26,723 nucleotides of DNA from JARIHD01 sp964610985 (GTDB lineage: Bacteria > Patescibacteriota > Saccharimonadia > Saccharimonadales > UBA4665), in NCBI GenBank assembly GCA_964610985.1, contig CAZSZJ010000017.1, forward strand, positions 1-26,723. Reading direction: 5' to 3'. Under the pieces are notes generated by a model, which was not told the DNA's origin, did not search any database, and worked only from the letters and a program-made list of their open reading frames with translations. The position numbers were made by a program, and so were the translations under genes. Numbering within the stretch: the stretch's first letter is position 1; the number at the start of each line of letters is the position of its first letter. Below are positions 8,242 through 16,424 of this stretch, piece by piece.

Positions 8242-8511
8242 ATGGATTTAAGCACAGCACAACAAGTACTCGTGGTGATACTCAGCACCGCACTCGCCAT
8301 TTTTCTAATATTATCAATTGTAATCGCGGCTATGGTTATCCAGCTGCTTACCACGCTGCGCAATTTGGCCGGTAAGGCCGAGCGTGTCGTGCAGTCCGCC
8401 GAAAACGTGGGCGAAATCATCAAAAATGTCATCACGCCAATGAGTGTACTCAAATTTGGCCATTCCATTTTTGATATGGTAAGCAAGCATGCGAAGCGTT
8501 CAAAAGATTAA
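8242..8511 (+). CDS. Small one-TM protein, DUF948-like
   Basis: This 89-aa protein has one long hydrophobic helix (about residues 8-36, LVVILSTALAIFLILSIVIAAMVIQLL) followed by an amphipathic stretch with AGKAERVVQSAENVGEIIKN. This is the general build of small DUF948-type or general-stress membrane proteins. The next gene encodes a YtxH-like protein, and in Firmicutes YtxG (DUF948) and YtxH are also neighbours; that supports the call by context, though the sequence match is only by style. The next gene starts 16 nt downstream, so the two probably form one short operon with a terminator at 8952-8973. Confidence 0.85.
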   Translation: MDLSTAQQVLVVILSTALAIFLILSIVIAAMVIQLLTTLRNLAGKAERVVQSAENVGEIIKNVITPMSVLKFGHSIFDMVSKHAKRSKD

Positions 8512-8527
8512 GGTAAAGGAGTTTACT

Positions 8528-8929
8528 ATGAGTAAGTCGACTAAACGATGGGCAGTTGGCGCGCTGATTGCCGCAGCTGCCGGATATGTTGCTGGCATTT
8601 TGACAGCTCCAAAGAGCGGCAAAGAAACCCGCGAAGACATTAAGCACGCCGCCGAACACGGCATGGCCGAAGCCGAAAAACAGCTTAAAAAACTGCACAC
8701 TCAAATGAACGAGTTACTTGGTCAGGCCAAAGAAAGAGTGGCATCCCTCAAAGGCACGGCCCAAAAAGACTTGCAGTTGGCCATAGACCGCACCACGGCC
8801 GCCAAAGAAAAAGCCCGCCAGCTTCTTAGCTCACTTCACGAAGGTGACGCTGACGACAAAGACCTCAAAAAAGCCATTGACGAAGCCAATAAGGCGCTCG
8901 ACCACCTCAAAAAATATCTCGCCAAATAA
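8528..8929 (+). CDS. YtxH-like membrane protein
   Basis: This 133-aa protein opens with a short Gly/Ala-rich membrane segment (about residues 8-25) that runs into GILTAPKSGKETREDIK. That is the hallmark of the YtxH family, in which a small N-terminal helix is followed by a (L/F)xAPxSGxExR motif. The rest is a long charged helix with coiled-coil character (residues 30-133). The start at 8528 is preferred over upstream in-frame codons because AAAGGAG lies about 8 nt before it and homology begins with the hydrophobic helix. The function of YtxH proteins is poorly defined; in Bacillus subtilis the gene belongs to a general-stress operon. Confidence 0.9.
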   Translation: MSKSTKRWAVGALIAAAAGYVAGILTAPKSGKETREDIKHAAEHGMAEAEKQLKKLHTQMNELLGQAKERVASLKGTAQKDLQLAIDRTTAAKEKARQLLSSLHEGDADDKDLKKAIDEANKALDHLKKYLAK

Positions 8930-8951
8930 ACGTAACAGGTAAAAAATCTCA

Positions 8952-8973
8952 CAGCAGGCTCTCAGGCCTGCTG
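8952..8973 (+). terminator. Intrinsic terminator after the YtxH-like gene
   Basis: The perfect 8-bp stem CAGCAGGC/GCCTGCTG has a 6-nt loop and is followed by the moderately T-rich TATTCTTATT. The following tract is also the -10 region of the next gene, so the terminator and promoter are fused end to end. Confidence 0.75.
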
Positions 8974-8979
8974 TATTCT
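8974..8979 (+). promoter_or_regulatory. -10 element of the serine hydrolase gene (leaderless type)
   Basis: TATTCT begins at the base after the terminator stem and ends 6 nt before the ATG at 8986. No Shine-Dalgarno is present. Confidence 0.45.
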
Positions 8980-8985
8980 TATTAG

Positions 8986-9999
8986 ATGATTACACCACAG
9001 GCATCATTACAACAATCGTCCAGCTCTCAGATCCAACAAGTACAACAAATGCCGGAGTCGGCACTAGAAACACTTTGGCAAAAACACGACGCCGAAGGCG
9101 CGTTTGTCAAAAAGATCGTCCTGCGCTACCTGGTCAACAAATCTATCAAAGAGGCCGAAAGCAAGCAGGTTTTGACCGGCGTACAGATAACGGATATGCA
9201 AAATGGCAAACGCCTCGTAGGCCACAATGTAGACACGCAGCATTTTGCTGCCAGCATTAATAAACTGCCCGTCGCATTACTGATTCTAGAGGATATACGT
9301 AATGGTACACTCGATATGGAACAGGTCATGACGTGGCAAGCGAGCGACGTTCGCACCGGTTATGGTAAATACGACCAGCCGGGGGCACCGCTGCAAGCCA
9401 AGCTCAAAGAAGTTGTGTATGATTTGCTCAACATGTCGGGCAATACCGCAACGCGCATCTTGGTTAATGGCGGTTTGGGCGGTGCGGCAGCGGTAAATGA
9501 TCGTTGGGCACAGCTGCCGCAGCTGGACAACACGCGTCTCCAGCCTCTGGATGCGAACCGCTTTTATCTTGGCAACAGCACACCGTCTGACTCACTCTGG
9601 GCCATGCAACAGCTTATGAAAAAACAAGACGCACCCGCAAAATTCATGAAAGAAGCGATGCGCACTAACATCTTTACCGACATGGGTACGCGCAGCCAGC
9701 TTTCTGGTAGCGATTACATTGTACTCGTAAACAAAGTGGGCATTTTGGATGACGTCGATGGCAACAATCGCCACGACGTCGGCATTATCTATAATACACA
9801 CACCCAAAAGTCTATCGGGTATTCGTTCTTCACGACCTCGCCTTACGATCGTCCAGACGCGACACCTACTGCCGATCAGGCACTCAAAGACATGGGCCGT
9901 AGTACACTCCGTTTCGCGGGCGACAAAAAGAAAGCCGACCAGCAGTCAGAATTACGCACTCAGCAAGCACCACAGACCGAAAAGCGCACCCTTTACTAG
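8986..9999 (+). CDS. Class A beta-lactamase-fold serine hydrolase
   Basis: The 337-aa protein carries the penicillin-recognising serine hydrolase motifs in order: S90-I-N-K93 (SxxK nucleophile and base, in FAASINKLPVALLILEDI), S151-G-N153 (SxN) and K250-V-G252 in place of K(T/S)G. The ITDMQNGKRLVGHN strand before SxxK also fits the class A fold. I could not place the deacylating glutamate of true class A beta-lactamases between SxN and KVG, so antibiotic hydrolysis is doubtful; a peptidoglycan-related or regulatory role is as likely. There is no signal peptide or TM helix: the first 30 residues are Gln/Ser-rich and polar. The stop is TAG, and a terminator follows at 10024-10050. Confidence 0.85.
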   Translation: MITPQASLQQSSSSQIQQVQQMPESALETLWQKHDAEGAFVKKIVLRYLVNKSIKEAESKQVLTGVQITDMQNGKRLVGHNVDTQHFAASINKLPVALLILEDIRNGTLDMEQVMTWQASDVRTGYGKYDQPGAPLQAKLKEVVYDLLNMSGNTATRILVNGGLGGAAAVNDRWAQLPQLDNTRLQPLDANRFYLGNSTPSDSLWAMQQLMKKQDAPAKFMKEAMRTNIFTDMGTRSQLSGSDYIVLVNKVGILDDVDGNNRHDVGIIYNTHTQKSIGYSFFTTSPYDRPDATPTADQALKDMGRSTLRFAGDKKKADQQSELRTQQAPQTEKRTLY

Positions 10000-10023
10000 T
10001 CGCCAAAGGCTCTGTTGTAAAAG

Positions 10024-10050
10024 TCGCGTCTCCCTCTGGAGGCGCGATTT
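10024..10050 (+). terminator. Intrinsic terminator after the serine hydrolase gene
   Basis: TCGCGTCTCC and GGAGGCGCGA form a 10-bp stem (one U-G pair) around a CTCT loop, followed by TTTCGTT. The dnaE -10 element starts four bases after the T run. Confidence 0.85.
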
Positions 10051-10053
10051 CGT

Positions 10054-10059
10054 TATAAT
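10054..10059 (+). promoter_or_regulatory. -10 element upstream of dnaE
   Basis: A perfect TATAAT lies directly after the upstream terminator. It would give a leader of roughly 25-27 nt. The -35 position would fall inside the terminator hairpin and does not match consensus. Confidence 0.6.
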
Positions 10060-10091
10060 AGAGTTAACTACGTGAGGGTAGCAATTTTTTT

Positions 10092-13000
10092 ATGGCAGGC
10101 ATGACACCAGAACTCAAGCCGAGTGACTATGTGCATTTGCACAATCACACGCAATACAGTTTGCTCGACGGACTAACCAAAGTACCGGCGCTACTAGACT
10201 ATGCCAAAGAAACAGGGATGGTTGCTGTAGCACAAACCGACCACGGCACACTCAGCGGCGCCATCGAATTCTACAAAGAAGCAACGGCCAAAGGTGTTAA
10301 GCCGATCATCGGCATGGAGACATACGTCGCTGCGCGCACCCTGTCCGACAAAGAGCCGGGCAAGGACAAGGTCTATTATCACCTTATCCTGCTGGCCATG
10401 AACGACGTAGGCTATCGCAATCTCATGCGTCTGAGTACTATCGCTAACCTAGAAGGTTTTTATTACAAACCGCGGGTTGACCACGCCGTGCTCGAAAAAT
10501 ACAATGAAGGACTGATTGTCCTGAGCGGCTGTATCGGTGGTGAAGTGGGCGACGCCATCCGCCAGGGTCAATACGAAAAAGCCGTCGAAACCGCAAAGTG
10601 GTACAAGAGCGTCTTTGGCGACCGCTACTACATTGAAATCCAAGACCACGGCCACCCCGACCACCATAGCAAATGGGATGAACAGGTTAGAGTAAATGAA
10701 GGCCTGCTAAAACTCGCCAAAGAACTCGATCTGCCACCAGCCGTAACCTGTGACGCCCACTACTTGCGGCATGAAGACCAAACCGCCCACGAGATTCTGC
10801 TCTGTGTTCAGACCGGGGCATTCCTAAGCGATGAAAAGCGCATGAGCCTGGTCGATTTTGAGCTGCATGTCACCGACCCGGCCGAGATTATCCAGCGTTG
10901 GGGCAAAACATGTCCCGAGGCAATCACTAACACGCGTGCCATTGCCGACCGTTGCAGTGTGACCATCGAACTGGGCAAGATCCTGATTCCCGAATTTCCG
11001 GTGCCCGAAGGCGAAGATGAGAAGTCGTATCTGCGCAAGCTCGTGTACAAAGGCCTGGTTTGGCGTTATACCGACAAGCCCGAGAATGAAGCCAAAGAGT
11101 TTACCGAGGCTGAAGCCAAGAAGATTCTTGTACCTGAAGTTATCGAACGCGCCGAATATGAACTCGGCATTATCGCCCAGATGGGTTTTAATGGCTACTT
11201 TCTGATCATCGCCGACTTTATGAACTGGGGAAAAGACCAAGGAATTGTGTTTGGGCCGGGCCGCGGTTCGGCTGCCGGATCCATTATTTCGTATTCCATG
11301 AAGATCACCGAACTTGACCCGCTCAAATACGACTTGCTTTTTGAGCGTTTCCTTAACCCCGACCGTATTTCGATGCCCGATGTGGATATCGACATTATGG
11401 ATACACGCCGCGACGAAGTCATTCAATATTGTGCCGAGAAATATGGCCAGGACCGCGTGGCTAATATTGTGACCTTTGGTACGATGGCCGCCCGCAATGC
11501 TGTGCGCGACGTCGCGCGCGTACTGCAAGTGCCATACGCCGAAGCCGATCGCATGGCCAAGATGATCCCGGCGCCGATTCAGGGCCGGCATATTCCGCTC
11601 GCCAAGTCGCTCGTCGATGACCGTGAACTCAAGCACGAATACGCATCCAACGAAAAATCGCGCGAAGTATTTGATCTGGCCATGCGCCTGGAAGGCACGA
11701 TCCGTAGCCACGGCGTGCATGCCGCTGGTGTGGTGATCGCTCCAGACGACATCGTTAAATTTGCGCCACTCGAGATGGCCCAAAAAGGCGTAGTGACCAC
11801 GCAATATCCCAAAGACCCCATCGAAGAACTCGGCCTGCTCAAAATGGACTTTCTTGGTTTGTCCAACTTGACGATTATCAAGAACACGCTGCGTATTATC
11901 AAAAAGGTATACGGCGTCGATGTCGACATCAACACTTTACCGCTCGACGATAAGCCGACTTTTGAACTTTTCCAGCGTGGCGATACGACCGGTGTGTTCC
12001 AGCTGGAATCCGCGGGAATGAAACGCTATCTGCGCGAACTCAAACCCACCGTTTTTGATGATATCGTGGCCATGGTAGCACTCTACCGGCCTGGCCCCAT
12101 GCAGTTTATCGACGACTTTATCGCGCGCAAACACGGCCTCAAACAGATCAAGTTCCTGCATCCTTTGATGGAGCCGGCGCTCAAACCGACTTATGGCGTT
12201 TTGGTGTACCAGGAACAGGTCATGCAGATTTCCAAAGAGCTATCCGGCTTTACGGGTGGCCAGGCCGACACGCTACGCAAAGCGATCGGCAAAAAGAAAA
12301 TCGAAGTGATGCAAAAAATGAAGGTAGAGTTTATCCAAGGCGCGGTCAAAAATGGTGCCAATCAACAAGAAATGGAACGTTTTTGGAAGCAGCTGGAAGA
12401 TTTTGCGGCCTATTGTTTTAATAAATCGCACGCTGCTTGTTACGGCTTGATCGCATACCAAACGGCATTCCTAAAGGCACACTATCCGTCGGCCTTTATG
12501 GCAGCCCTCATGACCAGTGACTTTGACGATACCGACCGTCTGGCCATCGAGATTTCGGAATGCCAGCACATGGGCATCGACGTATTGCCGCCAGATATCA
12601 ACGAATCATTCAACGATTTTGCTGTGGTGCCCGACGGCGACAACCGCAAATCCCAAGTTCGTTTTGGTATGAATGCCATCAAAAATGTTGGTGCTGGAGC
12701 TGTCGAAGAAATTGTGCGTGCCCGTGACCTGGATGGATCCTTCGCCGACCTCGAAGATTTTGTCAGTAAAGTAAACGTGCGTATTGTGAACCGTAAGGCC
12801 ATGGAAAGTCTGACCAAAGCCGGCGCCTTCGACCGTTTTGGCGACCGCTCCGAACTGTTACACAACCTCGACCTAATCTTGGCCTATGCCAGCCGTTTGC
12901 AAAAAGAAGCCAGTAGTGGCCAAACCGACCTCTTTGGCAACGTGGTCGACGATTCGGTGGCGCGACCGCGCCTGGCGCTCGAAAAAGCCGCTACCATATT

Positions 13001-13790
13001 TACACCCCGCGAACAGCTCATCTGGGAGCGCGAGCTGCTCGGCCTATATCTCAGCCAGCATCCGCTTTCGATGTACGAAACATTCCTGGAAGAACAAACC
13101 ATGCCCATGAATGCACTCAAGCCTGATCATGAAGGCCGCGGCGTGGTTATCGGCGGCGCCATTAATGACATCCGCGAAATCATGACAAAAAACGGTTCCA
13201 AAATGGCATTCATCAAATTAGAAGACAAGTTTGCCGAGCTCGAGCTTATATTATTTCCGAACGCCTATCAACAAACGGCCGGCCTTTGGGAGCGCGATCG
13301 TGTCATTCTGGTACGCGGCAAAATTTCGGCCAAAGACCGCGAAGGTAATCTGGGTGACGAAGTAAAGATCCTGGTGGACGATGCCCGCGAAATCACTGCT
13401 GAGCAAGCCACCGCGTACCAGCCAACCGGTAAAAAAATGCGCCCGCCTGGCAGCAAGCGTTCGGCCGCCGCAGCGGTAACTGCCACCAAGGCAACTGAAG
13501 ATGAGCAGCCAAAAACCAAAACCTACGGCGGCGGCTCGGCATCGCCACTTGCCAAGCCCAAAATTCCCGAGCGTGTGTACATTCGCCTGCACGACAGCCA
13601 AAACCACGAACTTCTCCGAAAAATAAAGGTAGCTCTTGATAGCTCCCCTGGCCCAACAGAGGTGGTACTCGTTCTTGGCCCCTCCGAAACCAAACAGATC
13701 ATCAAGCTGCCTGCAGGCATCCAAAAAGACCGCGCGCTCCTAAACACACTCCAAAAGCTCGTCGGTGTGGACAACATCAAATTGCAATAA
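10092..13790 (+). CDS. dnaE: DNA polymerase III alpha subunit
   Basis: This is the replicative polymerase, 1232 aa, slightly longer than the approximately 1160 aa of E. coli DnaE. An N-terminal PHP domain has the H15-L-H17-N-H metal-binding motif. The polymerase core shows PGRGSAAGS, the aspartate pair D432 and D434 in MPDVDIDIMD, and the third aspartate D586 in LLKMDFLGL. Helix-hairpin-helix and OB-fold regions follow (GRGVVIGGAINDIREIMTKN around residue 1016), then an Ala/Lys/Thr-rich linker and a C-terminal domain with an IPERVYIRL block. The ATG at 10092 is chosen; GAGGG lies 13 nt upstream, longer than ideal, and a second in-frame ATG is at 10101. The gene converges on the 13801 gene with a 10-nt gap and no hairpin. 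Confidence 0.97.
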   Translation: MAGMTPELKPSDYVHLHNHTQYSLLDGLTKVPALLDYAKETGMVAVAQTDHGTLSGAIEFYKEATAKGVKPIIGMETYVAARTLSDKEPGKDKVYYHLILLAMNDVGYRNLMRLSTIANLEGFYYKPRVDHAVLEKYNEGLIVLSGCIGGEVGDAIRQGQYEKAVETAKWYKSVFGDRYYIEIQDHGHPDHHSKWDEQVRVNEGLLKLAKELDLPPAVTCDAHYLRHEDQTAHEILLCVQTGAFLSDEKRMSLVDFELHVTDPAEIIQRWGKTCPEAITNTRAIADRCSVTIELGKILIPEFPVPEGEDEKSYLRKLVYKGLVWRYTDKPENEAKEFTEAEAKKILVPEVIERAEYELGIIAQMGFNGYFLIIADFMNWGKDQGIVFGPGRGSAAGSIISYSMKITELDPLKYDLLFERFLNPDRISMPDVDIDIMDTRRDEVIQYCAEKYGQDRVANIVTFGTMAARNAVRDVARVLQVPYAEADRMAKMIPAPIQGRHIPLAKSLVDDRELKHEYASNEKSREVFDLAMRLEGTIRSHGVHAAGVVIAPDDIVKFAPLEMAQKGVVTTQYPKDPIEELGLLKMDFLGLSNLTIIKNTLRIIKKVYGVDVDINTLPLDDKPTFELFQRGDTTGVFQLESAGMKRYLRELKPTVFDDIVAMVALYRPGPMQFIDDFIARKHGLKQIKFLHPLMEPALKPTYGVLVYQEQVMQISKELSGFTGGQADTLRKAIGKKKIEVMQKMKVEFIQGAVKNGANQQEMERFWKQLEDFAAYCFNKSHAACYGLIAYQTAFLKAHYPSAFMAALMTSDFDDTDRLAIEISECQHMGIDVLPPDINESFNDFAVVPDGDNRKSQVRFGMNAIKNVGAGAVEEIVRARDLDGSFADLEDFVSKVNVRIVNRKAMESLTKAGAFDRFGDRSELLHNLDLILAYASRLQKEASSGQTDLFGNVVDDSVARPRLALEKAATIFTPREQLIWERELLGLYLSQHPLSMYETFLEEQTMPMNALKPDHEGRGVVIGGAINDIREIMTKNGSKMAFIKLEDKFAELELILFPNAYQQTAGLWERDRVILVRGKISAKDREGNLGDEVKILVDDAREITAEQATAYQPTGKKMRPPGSKRSAAAAVTATKATEDEQPKTKTYGGGSASPLAKPKIPERVYIRLHDSQNHELLRKIKVALDSSPGPTEVVLVLGPSETKQIIKLPAGIQKDRALLNTLQKLVGVDNIKLQ

Positions 13791-13800
13791 AGTCAGGGTA

Positions 13801-14496
13801 CTAGGCGTTTTGCGCTTTTCGTCGCACGCTGTCTCTGATGTCGTCCATAGTTGTGTCGGCGACCTCACCGCCATCGTCGCATTCTACCAAAAATGGGTCC
13901 CGGCTCGCCGGCGGTACGGCAAATGCCGATACCCTAAGTACTCCCAAGGCTTCGATCTGACCGTGGGGCATAATAGTTACCGGTGCATGGTCGGTTACGT
14001 GGTGTGGTGTTTTTACTTTTACCAGAATTCCGGAGGGGTAGGTGATTCTGCCTATGGTCAGGTCGCGCAGGGTTAGACCCAAACGCTCGCCTATGCATTT
14101 TTTATCGACATTTTTTTGAAAAACGAGTGGGTCACCGGATTCGTTGACGATGATTCTCGTAGCTTCCGTACGGCTCAGGAGCGAGTCTAAAAATCGCCCT
14201 TCAGCGGTGGCGCAGGCCGCGGTCGTGCCAAGTGTAGCGTCAAATCTTGCTGCGAATTTATCGCGGGCAATGCCCCGGTGGTGTTGGTCGAGAATGTCCT
14301 GGAGAATAATGTCGCCAAGAGTCCCACTTATATAAGGCAGGTATTCTGGTCGTATGGATATGTCTTGATCCGGGTCTTTGGCAAGCGCGAAGGCTGCCTC
14401 GACTATAAGACGCAGCGGAACAGTCGGGGTATAGGCCATCGGCACATCAATAAACCTAGGATCGGAAACGTCAAATGAATATTCAGGAATAAGCAT
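13801..14496 (-). CDS. Hypothetical protein, tandem paralog of the 14501-15289 product
   Basis: This is an unrecognised 231-aa soluble protein without TM segments. It is clearly related to the upstream gene product: both have TPTVPLRL, then EAAF, near the N-terminus, a middle block around LTL-x2-LTIG-x-IT and TPH, then LGV(L/I)R and SAFA, and a C-terminal M-x-DIR-x2-V motif. This copy is about 30 residues shorter before the C-terminal motif. It starts 4 nt after the stop of its paralog with no clear Shine-Dalgarno, so translational coupling is likely. The two genes form an operon convergent with dnaE. Function unknown. Confidence 0.87.
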   Translation of the reverse strand: MLIPEYSFDVSDPRFIDVPMAYTPTVPLRLIVEAAFALAKDPDQDISIRPEYLPYISGTLGDIILQDILDQHHRGIARDKFAARFDATLGTTAACATAEGRFLDSLLSRTEATRIIVNESGDPLVFQKNVDKKCIGERLGLTLRDLTIGRITYPSGILVKVKTPHHVTDHAPVTIMPHGQIEALGVLRVSAFAVPPASRDPFLVECDDGGEVADTTMDDIRDSVRRKAQNA

Positions 14497-14500
14497 AGTC

Positions 14501-15289
14501 TTACGTCTGACGTTCTATAATGAGCTTCACCAAGCGTCGAATGTCGGACATGCTCGCCCTAGAAAGAAAGGCATAGAATGGATCTTCTTTTTGGTTATTC
14601 TGAAGCTCGGAGTAGTCGCTGTATGCCTGCTCAACCTGATTTCTATCGGAACGAGACTTGAAGGCGTCACGTTCTGCGGGCCGGAGCGCAAATGCGCTTG
14701 AGCGTATGACCCCCAGACCGATTACCTGATCATGAGTTATAGTGGTTAATCGTTCGGCATTTTCAATGCGGTGTGGTGTGCGGAGTTGCACAATTTGTCC
14801 AGCCGGCCAAGTGATGTTACCAATCGTAAGATTTTCGAGGGTCAGGGCTGACGGTACTTTGTAGAGGCTGCGCTCAGCGGCATTGGCATTTTTCTGTAGT
14901 ATCAAAGGTCGCCCATTATCGCTCGTGACGACACGAAGTGATTGTGTCGAGGTGGGCTCGGCGGCATTCTTAATTGCCATAAAGAAAAGTTCTTCCGCCG
15001 AACTGCACGTTTCCAGCTCTCCGATGATCGTATTGAACCGAGGAAGGGATACAGGGTGTGGCCCATTAGTATTTTGAAATATAACATCTCTGATCATATG
15101 ACCGTCCTGAGTTTCGGAAATATGCGATTCAAGACTGGGGTCGACAACTAATCTTTCATCAGGATTAATAGCTAGTTCGAAAGCCGCTTCAGATAATAAT
15201 CGAAGCGGAACCGTTGGCGTATGCATCTTAATCCGGGCGCCGTACGATGGATCGGATGGATCAAGTGACCGACGAGGGAGCTGTAGCAT
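14501..15289 (-). CDS. Hypothetical protein, first of two tandem paralogs
   Basis: This is an unrecognised 262-aa soluble protein. By eye it is about half identical to the downstream gene product in the two best blocks (residues 22-57 and roughly 145-208), so the pair arose by tandem duplication followed by strong divergence. It ends in a charged region rich in Gln, Asn and Ser (about residues 210-240), then MSDIRRLVKLIIERQT, a probable amphipathic helix also seen in shorter form in the paralog. The start is supported by the promoter: a perfect TATAAT ends 6 nt before the ATG, with TTGAAT as -35 at 16-bp spacing, which predicts a leaderless mRNA. Confidence 0.88.
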   Translation of the reverse strand: MLQLPRRSLDPSDPSYGARIKMHTPTVPLRLLSEAAFELAINPDERLVVDPSLESHISETQDGHMIRDVIFQNTNGPHPVSLPRFNTIIGELETCSSAEELFFMAIKNAAEPTSTQSLRVVTSDNGRPLILQKNANAAERSLYKVPSALTLENLTIGNITWPAGQIVQLRTPHRIENAERLTTITHDQVIGLGVIRSSAFALRPAERDAFKSRSDRNQVEQAYSDYSELQNNQKEDPFYAFLSRASMSDIRRLVKLIIERQT

Positions 15290-15295
15290 AAAGAT

Positions 15296-15323
15296 ATTAT
15301 ACTACATTTTTGTGATTATTCAA
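15296..15323 (-). promoter_or_regulatory. Promoter of the tandem paralog pair (leaderless type)
   Basis: On the minus strand, TTGAAT (15318-15323) and TATAAT (15296-15301) are separated by 16 bp, and the ATG begins 6 nt after the -10. This is one of the best -35/-10 pairs in the window. Confidence 0.75.
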
Positions 15324-15334
15324 TTCTGAGGTAT

Positions 15335-16387
15335 TCAGTGGATAACACCAGTGGTTTGTGTGAGTACCACGCCCGCAACCAACAATGCTACAACTGCGAT
15401 GTCTAGTGCAGGATGGTGGATGATAAATCGCTCGCCCTTGGTGAGGTAGCGTTTCCACATTTTGCCGTGGCGATACACCATCGTGATTCCGGCAAGTGTA
15501 ACCAGAACAGAGACAACGAGGGTTGCCCACTGCGCATTGCCTGTTGCCAAAACATCAAACCGCGAAACTTCGTGGGAACGCAGCGGCACATTGGTCGGTT
15601 CTGCGTTGCCGGTAGCAGGAGTGTTGGGTGTATTTGCTGGCGGTGTGGTTGTGACGGGCGTATTGCTAATCGGTGTATCGTTTGTCGGATTCTCGGTCGG
15701 TGAGGCTACGGGTGCCGGTTGCGATGCAGGGATGGGCTTTGGAGTGGATTGGGGAGCGGCCGGTTGTGGGGTGGGCTGAGCTGCGGCGACTACTTTTTGA
15801 GGCGCGGCGTACATTGCGACGATAATCGTTTGCTCGCCTTCGCCTTGGTAGTTGGCGGAATTGGCAAACCCAAAGCCGACATCGGTGTAATTGATGCTTA
15901 ACAGGTTGTCTCGGTGCGAGGGGCTGTTCATCCAGCCGGCCACGGCGTCGGCACTGGTGGTAAACCCATAGGCCAGATTTTCGCCCGCATAAGAGTAGAC
16001 ATACCCGGCTGAGCTGATAAATTGCCATGGTTCACGGCCTTCGGGTGTGGTGTGCGACCAGTAGCCACGGGTGGCCATGTCATTGGCTTTTTCTTGGGCG
16101 GCGGCATTGAGCTGGCTATTGAGCGCCAAGGCGGTTTTGCCGTTATTACTACGCTGAATATTTGTCTCTTGCAATAAAGAAGTGTTGCTGACGGCAGTTG
16201 CATAGCTGAGTACGCCCCCGTGAACACCCCAAACGCTGTTCAAAATAAAACCAAGTCCAACAATCAGCAGCATGGGCAGATACGGCCAGTAGGTTTTCAC
16301 ATAATGCTTGGAAACCTTGTGGTGCTGCCCTCGACGCTTTCTGTGTTGCGGCGTCTCATGGGGTTTGGATGAACTCGCAAGAACCAT
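15335..16387 (-). CDS. CAP-domain (SCP/PR1-like) membrane protein with three TM helices
   Basis: This is a 350-aa surface protein. A basic N-terminus (residues 1-35) precedes TM1 (about 37-54). A CAP domain follows (about 72-196) with H112 in WSHTTPEG, E136 in GENLAYG and H158 in SPSHRDNLL, the usual cavity residues. A Pro/Thr/Ala-rich linker (about 203-265) leads to TM2 (about 286-304), a basic loop with KMWKRYLTKGER, and TM3 (about 328-344). The predicted topology puts the CAP domain and linker outside and the basic loop inside. Bacterial CAP proteins are common, but their activity is rarely known. A TATACT ends 8 nt before the ATG, and the intervening bases include ATGTAA, a minimal start-stop, right before the start. 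TGA is the stop. Confidence 0.92.
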   Translation of the reverse strand: MVLASSSKPHETPQHRKRRGQHHKVSKHYVKTYWPYLPMLLIVGLGFILNSVWGVHGGVLSYATAVSNTSLLQETNIQRSNNGKTALALNSQLNAAAQEKANDMATRGYWSHTTPEGREPWQFISSAGYVYSYAGENLAYGFTTSADAVAGWMNSPSHRDNLLSINYTDVGFGFANSANYQGEGEQTIIVAMYAAPQKVVAAAQPTPQPAAPQSTPKPIPASQPAPVASPTENPTNDTPISNTPVTTTPPANTPNTPATGNAEPTNVPLRSHEVSRFDVLATGNAQWATLVVSVLVTLAGITMVYRHGKMWKRYLTKGERFIIHHPALDIAVVALLVAGVVLTQTTGVIH

Positions 16388-16395
16388 TTACATAA

Positions 16396-16401
16396 AGTAT
16401 A
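16396..16401 (-). promoter_or_regulatory. -10 element of the CAP-domain gene (leaderless type)
   Basis: TATACT on the minus strand ends 8 nt before the ATG at 16387, with no Shine-Dalgarno. It lies in the 37-nt gap after the methyltransferase gene. Confidence 0.55.
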
Positions 16402-16424
16402 GCTTATGCTTGGGCATGAGTAAA

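Noticed and set aside
8489..8527. Earlier start for the YtxH-like gene
   Set aside because: The extension overlaps the upstream gene, while a strong AAAGGAG and the family N-terminus support 8528.
8986..9999. Antibiotic-resistance beta-lactamase
   Set aside because: The deacylating glutamate could not be found, the third motif is KVG and there is no export signal, so a resistance role is not supported.
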